This document shows, one piece after another, positions 6,959 through 10,887 of a stretch of DNA of 10,887 nt. Every line of letters begins with the position of its first letter. Position 1 is the first letter of the stretch. The DNA comes from JASFQI01 sp050115555 (GTDB taxonomy: Bacteria > Desulfobacterota > DSM-4660 > Desulfatiglandales > HGW-15), in contig JASFQI010000152.1 in the NCBI GenBank assembly GCA_050115555.1, forward strand, positions 1-10,887. Reading direction: 5' to 3'. The position numbers and the translations under genes were made by a program. The notes beneath the pieces are model-generated. The model was given only the letters and a program-made list of their open reading frames with translations. It made no database searches and was not told where the DNA came from.

Positions 6959-7417
6959 TCATTCGGATCCGGCAGACTCCGGCGAAACCACGACCTTGAC
7001 CCGACCGGTCACCTCCTGGTAGATCTTCACCGGGATCTCGAACTCCCCCAAGGACTTGATCGGCTTTTCCAAAAGGATCTTTTTCCGGTCCAATACCACA
7101 CCCTGCTTTTCGATTTCCTCGGCCAGATCCATGCTCGTCACCGACCCGTAGAGCTTGCCTTCCTCGCCTGCCTTCTGGGAAATGGAGACCGTAATCTCGG
7201 CCAACCGGTCCCGAAGGGCCTCGGCCTCCTCACGGGCCCTCACCTTGCGGGCCTCGATCTTTTTCTTCTGCATCTCGAAGACCGCCAAGTTCTGCGTTGT
7301 AGCTTCCATCCCCAATTCTTTGGGAATGAGGTAGTTCCGAGCGAAGCCCTTGGCCACCTCCACAACGTCTCCCTCGTATCCGAGCTCATCCACATCCTGC
7401 CGCAGGATCACTTTCAT
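6959..7417 (-). CDS. rplI: Large-subunit ribosomal protein L9
   Basis: L9 binds 23S rRNA near the L1 stalk and extends outward through a long helix to restrain ribosome movement. The 152-residue product has the N-terminal rRNA-binding domain (MKVILRQDVDELGYEGDVVEVAKGFARNYL-IP, including the conserved G-x-VVeVa-GyaRNyLiP pattern), a charged connecting helix (about 41-77) and the C-terminal domain with GKLYGSVTSMDLAEEI (88-102) and EIPVKIYQEVTGRVKVVV. A strong AAGGAGG lies nine bases before the ATG. The gene sits between the DUF2232 membrane protein gene and dnaB, the usual order in several phyla. Repeat elements lie on both its flanks, one ending right at its stop codon. Confidence 0.97.
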   Translation of the reverse strand: MKVILRQDVDELGYEGDVVEVAKGFARNYLIPKELGMEATTQNLAVFEMQKKKIEARKVRAREEAEALRDRLAEITVSISQKAGEEGKLYGSVTSMDLAEEIEKQGVVLDRKKILLEKPIKSLGEFEIPVKIYQEVTGRVKVVVSPESAGSE

Positions 7418-7558
7418 CTGTCCTTTCCTCCTTACATCGTCGCGCCTTTCTCGCGCGTGTTTGCCTCTATGAGATACCTTTCATCCGCAGATCCGGAAAA
7501 GAAATCCGGTGCACTCGGTGTGTCCAATACATCCCTGGCCGGGGCATTCGGTAAAAAT
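7418..7558. other. Gap between DUF2232 gene and rplI, unique part
   Basis: This stretch holds the rplI ribosome-binding site (AAGGAGG, minus strand 7433-7427) and, farther upstream, two small inverted repeats. These are CCGGA/TCCGG around an AAAGAAA loop near 7494-7510 and CGCGC/GCGCG near 7441-7457. Neither has a T-run. No convincing promoter hexamer pair was found. The remainder up to repeat copy B shows nothing I can name. Confidence 0.4.
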
Positions 7559-7663
7559 TTGACGGTCTCGCAAAAACCCGCTCGATCACCGGTTGGGCAC
7601 ACTTAAGTCACTGGAATCGCAAGGGGCAAATCTCTAGGTCTCGGCTTTTAACAACTCAATCAA
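7559..7663 (+). repeat. Interspersed palindromic element, copy B (full)
   Basis: Same length (105 bp) and orientation as copy A. The left end TTGACGGTCTCGCAAAAA (7559-7576) differs from copy A at one base of 18. The right end pairs imperfectly with the left, and matching AAATTT hexamers flank both ends (7555-7560 and 7662-7667), so the inverted repeat may extend to 7555-7667. The conserved centre is TGGAATCGCAAGGGGCAAAT (7612-7631). The right tip lies three to four bases from the stop codon of the DUF2232 gene (7667-7669), mirroring copy A at rplI. Confidence 0.75.
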
Positions 7664-7666
7664 ATT

Positions 7667-8614
7667 TCAGTCTTCGCTGCTCACCTGGGCCCCGCCGATC
7701 TTTCGGAAATCGAACCACTGATCGAACAAACCGAGTAGCACCATTCCCGCCAGAAGGTACTGCTGGATCAGAATCAACCCGTATGCTGCAATTCGAAAGG
7801 TCCGGGAAATCCGGGCCTTGTTCATGAAAAATTGAAGGATCGAAAGCCCTTGGAATCCGTACATCGCACCGAGCACCACCAGGGCATTCACCGCCAGAAA
7901 TGTTACCCCTTCCCAGGGCAAAAAGGAAGCGAAACCTGCCGCAATCCCCCCCCAGACCAACCTTTCGGGAGCCCGCCATCGATCGAGCGGGCCGAATTCC
8001 GGTTCGGAGAGGCCCCGTGCACGCAGCAGGCGCACACTGACCAGGACATTCGCCCACACCACCACCGAAGAGCCGATAATCACGAGTGCGGGGTAAATCC
8101 TCTCGATGATCCCGGTGAGGACCCTCGCATAGTTCTGCATCCTTCGAACGCTCTCCGCACTCAACCCCAGTTGCTCATACCCCCTAATGGAGGTATCCAG
8201 ATTGCTGCGGAAGTAGTCCAGCACCAGGGACAGCGGTCCCGCGTTCCGGGATAGCCCGATCATGACAAGAAACCCGAACCCCACGACCACCAGGGAAACG
8301 GTTCCCCAGAGCACCACGGCGCCGATGTCCGACTTCCGCCGGTATAGCTCGGCCAGAACGAGTCCCAGCAGGCCGAACTCCGCACACAGAAACATGGCGC
8401 GAACGAACCCGGCGATATAGGTCACTAGAAGGAGCGCCAAAAAGGAGATGAACGCCACCTTCACTCCTTCGGCACGCCCCAGCTTCACGGAGTAGTAGAG
8501 AAAGGGCAGCGGGGTCAGCAGTCCCGAAAGCAGTCCGACCAGGGGGATGAGCTGAGAGGTCAAGAGCAGGAAAAGCGCGCCTCCCGCACACCCTAGCACA
8601 TCCGAGGGTTTCAT
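7667..8614 (-). CDS. DUF2232 (YybS-like) polytopic membrane protein
   Basis: A 315-residue, very hydrophobic protein with about eight predicted membrane segments (roughly 8-28, 29-42, 52-70, 72-90, 98-121, 168-195, 234-255 and 275-297). A hydrophilic loop at about 122-165 and another at 197-217 separate them. The C-terminal GLFDQWFDFRK motif and the position between rpsR and rplI identify it as the DUF2232/YybS family. The molecular function is unknown; the conserved neighbourhood suggests a housekeeping envelope role, and some relatives have been compared with substrate-binding components of transporters. The ATG at 8614 has no good ribosome site, so the exact start is less certain. It lies 153 bp after rpsR. 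Confidence 0.8.
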   Translation of the reverse strand: MKPSDVLGCAGGALFLLLTSQLIPLVGLLSGLLTPLPFLYYSVKLGRAEGVKVAFISFLALLLVTYIAGFVRAMFLCAEFGLLGLVLAELYRRKSDIGAVVLWGTVSLVVVGFGFLVMIGLSRNAGPLSLVLDYFRSNLDTSIRGYEQLGLSAESVRRMQNYARVLTGIIERIYPALVIIGSSVVVWANVLVSVRLLRARGLSEPEFGPLDRWRAPERLVWGGIAAGFASFLPWEGVTFLAVNALVVLGAMYGFQGLSILQFFMNKARISRTFRIAAYGLILIQQYLLAGMVLLGLFDQWFDFRKIGGAQVSSED

Positions 8615-8691
8615 GGAATATGCAACCGGTTCTCTCTGGTGTGCAAGCGGACATCCCGGTCCCCAAGGGCCGACTCCCTGCCACAGCCCCT

Positions 8692-8712
8692 GTCCCGGTT
8701 TCTTCCCGGGAC
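8692..8712 (-). other. Stem-loop between rpsR and the DUF2232 gene
   Basis: Perfect 7-bp arms GTCCCGG and CCGGGAC flank a 7-base loop in the 153-bp gap after rpsR (arms 8692-8698 and 8706-8712). No T-run follows on the minus strand, so it is not a standard terminator. It could act as an mRNA 3'-end protecting or processing structure that sets the level of the ribosomal protein genes apart from the membrane protein gene. The rest of the gap shows nothing I can assign. Confidence 0.4.
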
Positions 8713-8767
8713 TTCCGACAAGGCGTGAGGACGGCTCTCGAAATCCGAAGGATCGACAGGATGAGCG

Positions 8768-9022
8768 CTATCGCACAGTGGATGTCGTGTAGGGCAACAA
8801 GGCGATGTTCCGCGCGCGCTTGATCGCTACCGTCAGCATCCGCTGGTGTTTGGCACAGTTTCCAGAGATGCGGCGGGGGATGATTTTTCCCCGTTCCGTT
8901 GTGAAGTAGCGCAGCGTCTTCGGGTCCTTGTAGTCGATCTCGATGCTGCTGTCTGCGCAGAAACGACAGACTTTCCTGCGGTGAAATGGAGGTCTGCGTC
9001 CCCTGAAAGGTCTCCTAGCCAT
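8768..9022 (-). CDS. rpsR: Small-subunit ribosomal protein S18
   Basis: S18 forms a heterodimer with S6 on the platform of the 30S subunit. The product is 84 residues, starting MARRPFRGRRPPF. This start (9022) is chosen over a longer open frame because GGGGGAGGAGA lies directly upstream and S18 proteins are 70-90 residues. The core IDYKDPKTLRYF.TERGKIIPRRISGNCAKHQR..TVAIKRARNIALLPY (split here at one position) is highly typical. Cys19, Cys22, Cys56 and His59 form a CxxC...CxxH pattern of the zinc-binding type. The start codon lies within the last codons of rpsF (8-base overlap), implying coupled translation of the two partners. No ssb or priB gene lies between them. Confidence 0.96.
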   Translation of the reverse strand: MARRPFRGRRPPFHRRKVCRFCADSSIEIDYKDPKTLRYFTTERGKIIPRRISGNCAKHQRMLTVAIKRARNIALLPYTTSTVR

Positions 9023-9440
9023 TCTCCTCCCCCTCTTTGGTTTCGGGGTTTCCGGTTTCGCTCTCCTGCTCGGATTCCGAGGCGTCTTCTTCGGAGGCTG
9101 TGCTGACCGCATGCCGTTCCTGCTCCTCACGGAGCAGAGCTTCCGGGTCCGCCTTCTCTTCGAGCTTGACGGTCATGTACTTGAGGTAGCGGTCGTCCAG
9201 ACCGAGGGTTCGTTCGAGCTCGGAGCTCACTCCCGGGTCCCCGCAATAATTGAATACGGCGTACGACCCCTTGTCGTATTTCTTTACAAGGTAGGCGAGC
9301 TTTTGCTTTCCCCACTCCTCGACCTTTACAACGACCCCCTTTTGTTTTTCAATGACCTCCCTGGACTTGGAAAGCGCAGCCTGGTACTCTTCATCGGCCA
9401 GGTCGGGGTTCAGGATGCAGACGGTCTCGTAATGCTTCAT
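9015..9440 (-). CDS. rpsF: Small-subunit ribosomal protein S6
   Basis: S6 binds S18 and 16S rRNA in the central domain of the 30S subunit. The start at 9440 (MKHYETVCILNPDL) is preceded by AAAGGAG with seven-base spacing; the frame stays open upstream but the family begins here. The 141-residue product has the ferredoxin-like S6 fold through about residue 100, including the EEWGKQKLAYLVKKYDKGSYAVFNY and DDRYLKYMTVKLEE portions. An acidic, low-complexity tail follows (109-141, rich in Glu and Ser). It is the first gene of the rpsF-rpsR-DUF2232-rplI-dnaB series and has a promoter about 90 bases upstream of the start codon. Confidence 0.96.
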   Translation of the reverse strand: MKHYETVCILNPDLADEEYQAALSKSREVIEKQKGVVVKVEEWGKQKLAYLVKKYDKGSYAVFNYCGDPGVSSELERTLGLDDRYLKYMTVKLEEKADPEALLREEQERHAVSTASEEDASESEQESETGNPETKEGEENG

Positions 9441-9461
9441 GAACGTTCTCCTTTCGGACGG

Positions 9462-9476
9462 GTTCCCTTGGGGAAC
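9462..9476 (-). promoter_or_regulatory. Stem-loop in the rpsF leader
   Basis: A perfect 6-bp stem (GTTCCC / GGGAAC) with a three-base loop lies about 7 bases upstream of the rpsF ribosome-binding sequence. A second small hairpin (AAGGA / TCCTT, four-base loop) is farther upstream near 9510-9523. rpsF leaders in many bacteria carry an S6:S18-binding hairpin that mediates autoregulation. This leader is a candidate for that role, but I could not match the known consensus with certainty. Confidence 0.35.
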
Positions 9477-9536
9477 ATGCAGGTCCCGCATTCATGGAAG
9501 GTGCGGAACAAGGAGTTTTCCTTACCAAAACGGAAA

Positions 9537-9565
9537 TATTTACCAGGGCTTCGAGTGCTTGTCAA
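9537..9565 (-). promoter_or_regulatory. Candidate sigma-70 promoter for the rpsF operon
   Basis: On the minus strand, a perfect TTGACA (9565-9560) is followed after 17 bases by TAAATA (9542-9537), a weak -10 (3 of 6) in an A+T-rich patch. Transcription would begin near 9530, leaving a leader of about 90 bases. The site lies within the 152-bp gap shared with the divergent phosphatase gene, whose start codon is 28 bases from the -35 box. Its own promoter must overlap this region but was not recognised. Confidence 0.55.
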
Positions 9566-9592
9566 CAGGATTTGTTGCACGGGGGTGGGGTT

Positions 9593-10390
9593 ATGTGGGA
9601 GCCTGAAGTCACAGCGGCCCGGGAAGCCGCCCGTCTGGCCGGGGATGAGCTCATCCGCATGGTCGGGCATACGAATCGGATCACGAAAAAAGGGGAGATC
9701 GACCTCGTGACCGAGGCGGATTTTCGATCCGAGCGGGCGCTGGTCGACTTTCTGTCGAAGCGTTTCGCGGGAGACGGTATCCTTTCCGAGGAGTCCGAGG
9801 GGCAAACCGGCCGCTCCGGGCGAACCTGGATCCTGGACCCCCTGGACGGGACCATAAACTACGCGCATGGATTTCCCTTTTATGCCGTTTCCATCGCCCT
9901 CGAGGCCGAAGGGAACATCGTAGTCGGCCTTGTGAGCAACCCGGTCAGCGGGGAAGTGTTCGAGGCCGTACGAGGCGAGGGCGCCTCTCTTTGCGGAGAG
10001 CGCCTCCAGGTGTCCCAAACCGAGGTCCTGAACGACGCCCTGCTCGGCACGGGCTTCCCCTACACTATTCGCCGCGAGCCGGATCCGGTCCTGCGCCGCT
10101 TTCGGGACCTGATCCTTCGAGCGCGTGGTGTTCGGCGGGCCGGATCCGCTGCACTCGACCTGTGCTTCGTGGCCGCCGGCCGCCTGGACGGATTCTGGGA
10201 GCAAAACCTCAACCCTTGGGACACGGCCGCCGGAATCCTCCTTGTCCAGGAGGCCGGAGGGCTCGTGACCACCTTTCAAGGCGCGCCCTACCGCCCGCGG
10301 AAAGACAGGACCGTTGCCGCGGCCAACCCCGTTCTTCACCAGGCCCTTATAGACGTGCTGTATCGGGGTGAGAAAGCTTCCGCGCCTTAG
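9593..10390 (+). CDS. suhB: Inositol monophosphatase family protein (SuhB-like)
   Basis: A Mg-dependent phosphatase of the IMPase superfamily that hydrolyses inositol-1-phosphate or related sugar phosphates. The start at 9593 (MWEPEV) has GGGGTGGGG just upstream; an earlier in-frame ATG (9494) has no ribosome site and would add a non-family extension. The 265-residue length is typical. Metal-binding motifs are present in order: Asp/Glu in LVTEAD (38-43), ILSEES (63-68), DPLDGT (82-87) and NPWDTAAG (207-214), with GSAALDLCFVAAGRLDGFWE before the last. In E. coli, SuhB also takes part in rRNA transcription antitermination. Adjacency to the ribosomal protein operon is suggestive, but the symbol rests on family resemblance, and related phosphatases such as CysQ or archaeal-type FBPases cannot be fully excluded. 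Confidence 0.85.
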   Translation: MWEPEVTAAREAARLAGDELIRMVGHTNRITKKGEIDLVTEADFRSERALVDFLSKRFAGDGILSEESEGQTGRSGRTWILDPLDGTINYAHGFPFYAVSIALEAEGNIVVGLVSNPVSGEVFEAVRGEGASLCGERLQVSQTEVLNDALLGTGFPYTIRREPDPVLRRFRDLILRARGVRRAGSAALDLCFVAAGRLDGFWEQNLNPWDTAAGILLVQEAGGLVTTFQGAPYRPRKDRTVAAANPVLHQALIDVLYRGEKASAP

Positions 10391-10398
10391 CACGGAAA

Positions 10399-10460
10399 AT
10401 CTCGCAAAAATCCGCTCGCCCGTTGCTGGCTGCGTTTTAGGTCATTGGAAGGGCATGGGC
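10399..10460 (+). repeat. Interspersed palindromic element, copy C (left half)
   Basis: This 62-bp stretch aligns without gaps to the left half of copies A and B. Shared blocks are TCTCGCAAAAA, CCGCTCGCC, TGGCTGCGTTTTAGGTCATT (read continuously) and TTGGAA, with about three quarters identical to copy A by eye. The first seven bases (TTGACGG) and the right half are missing. It starts nine bases after the phosphatase stop codon and merges into the terminator hairpin. Confidence 0.6.
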
Positions 10461-10484
10461 CCGGTTCTTGGTCCATGCCTTTTT
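10452..10484 (+). terminator. Intrinsic terminator of the phosphatase gene
   Basis: Arms GGCATGGGCC (10452-10461) and GGTCCATGCC (10470-10479) form a 10-bp stem with one G-U pair and an 8-base loop, followed by five T residues (10480-10484). The T-run reaches the stop codon of the convergent metallo-hydrolase gene. It lies about 62 bases after the phosphatase stop. In the other direction there is no T-run, so it should act mainly on the plus strand. Confidence 0.85.
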
Positions 10485-10887
10485 CAACGCCATCGGCATT
10501 CCCGCTCGTAGGCTTCCTCGGCTTCCTTTTGAAGGGCCGTTTCCCTTCCCCGGTAACGCGGTGAAAAGTGAAACAGGGTAAAGGCACCTGCGCCCGCCCT
10601 GCCGGCCAGGGAGCCGGCCTGGGCCGCAGTCAGGTGATAGCGTCGACGCGCCAGATCCTCGTCCTCCTGAAGGAAGGCCCCCTCGATGAAAAGGGAGTCG
10701 GCCCCCCGGGCGAGTGCCACGATCCGATCGCAGTTTCCGGGGCTTGCCACGGCGTCCGTGACATAGACGAGCCGACTGCCCGGCGTAATCCTCGCGATCC
10801 GATCCCGCAGCTCACCCAGGGGAAACGTCCTCCGGCCCTCACCGTCTAAACCGGTCCATACAACCTCGAACGGCTCCTCCGGGTCCC
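10484..10887 (-). CDS. RNase Z-like metallo-beta-lactamase-fold hydrolase, C-terminal part
   Basis: The frame is open from the right edge to a TGA at 10484-10486, about 134 codons. A GTG at 10750 is internal, not a start, because conserved sequence continues upstream of it. The visible part reads GSRLVYVTDAVASPGN (metal-binding Asp strand), then ARGADSLFIEGAFLQEDEDLA, then RYHLTAAQAGSLAGRAGAGAF and the diagnostic LFHFSPRY with the last metal-ligand His. This order matches ribonuclease Z (COG1234), which cuts the 3' trailer from tRNA precursors. The HEAT motif of classical RNase Z is replaced here by IEGAF, so another substrate is possible. The N-terminal HxHxDH metal site lies outside the window. 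Confidence 0.75.
   Translation of the reverse strand, partial: DPEEPFEVVWTGLDGEGRRTFPLGELRDRIARITPGSRLVYVTDAVASPGNCDRIVALARGADSLFIEGAFLQEDEDLARRRYHLTAAQAGSLAGRAGAGAFTLFHFSPRYRGRETALQKEAEEAYERECRWR

Noticed and set aside
6854..7663. CRISPR-like array from the repeated TCGCAAAAA units
   Set aside because: There are only two full copies, about 700 bp apart, with genes between them and no regular spacers or cas genes.
6716..7666. tRNA or other structural RNA genes in the gaps around rplI
   Set aside because: No cloverleaf arms, TTCGA-type T-loops or CCA ends could be found; the gaps are explained by the repeats and short leaders.

Overview
The window is a gene-dense stretch of a bacterial chromosome with G+C-rich coding sequence and no mobile-element, phage or CRISPR genes. 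The order rpsF-rpsR-DUF2232-rplI-dnaB, a long-form HflX and a Tat-exported ApbE fit the former Deltaproteobacteria (Desulfobacterota or a relative). That placement is inferred from gene content and was not tested with a tree.

Layout, left to right. The minus-strand pair hflK-hflC (49-2093; hflC lies 3') encodes the two SPFH membrane proteins that regulate FtsH. A very good sigma-70 promoter lies upstream at 2133-2161. Divergent from it on the plus strand are a small DUF721/DciA-like protein (2175-2543) and apbE (2623-3684), which has its own candidate promoter. apbE runs tail-to-tail into hflX, with a 59-bp overlap of coding ends. The rest of the minus strand reads, in transcription order, rpsF (9440) - rpsR - DUF2232 membrane protein - rplI - dnaB - hflX (ends 3626). 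This is the conserved ribosomal protein/replicative helicase neighbourhood. A promoter with a perfect -35 box lies upstream of rpsF. Divergent from rpsF is an inositol-monophosphatase (SuhB-like) gene (9593-10390). It ends at a clear intrinsic terminator and faces the 3' part of an RNase Z-like metallo-hydrolase gene that runs off the right edge.

How the genes relate. Most are core functions: translation (S6, S18, L9, HflX, RNase Z-like, possibly SuhB), replication (DnaB and the DciA-like protein, a family known to act on DnaB), membrane protein quality control (HflK/HflC) and flavinylation of exported redox proteins (ApbE).

No wholly new system is evident. The most interesting structure is outside the genes. 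A roughly 105-bp interspersed element with imperfect terminal inverted repeats occurs twice in full (6854-6958, 7559-7663) and once as a half copy (10399-10460), each time directly after a stop codon. The second notable point is the hflX start: family-typical protein sequence continues upstream of the first ATG in a frame with no ATG, GTG or TTG, but with an ATA behind a Shine-Dalgarno-like sequence and flanked by two stem-loops.
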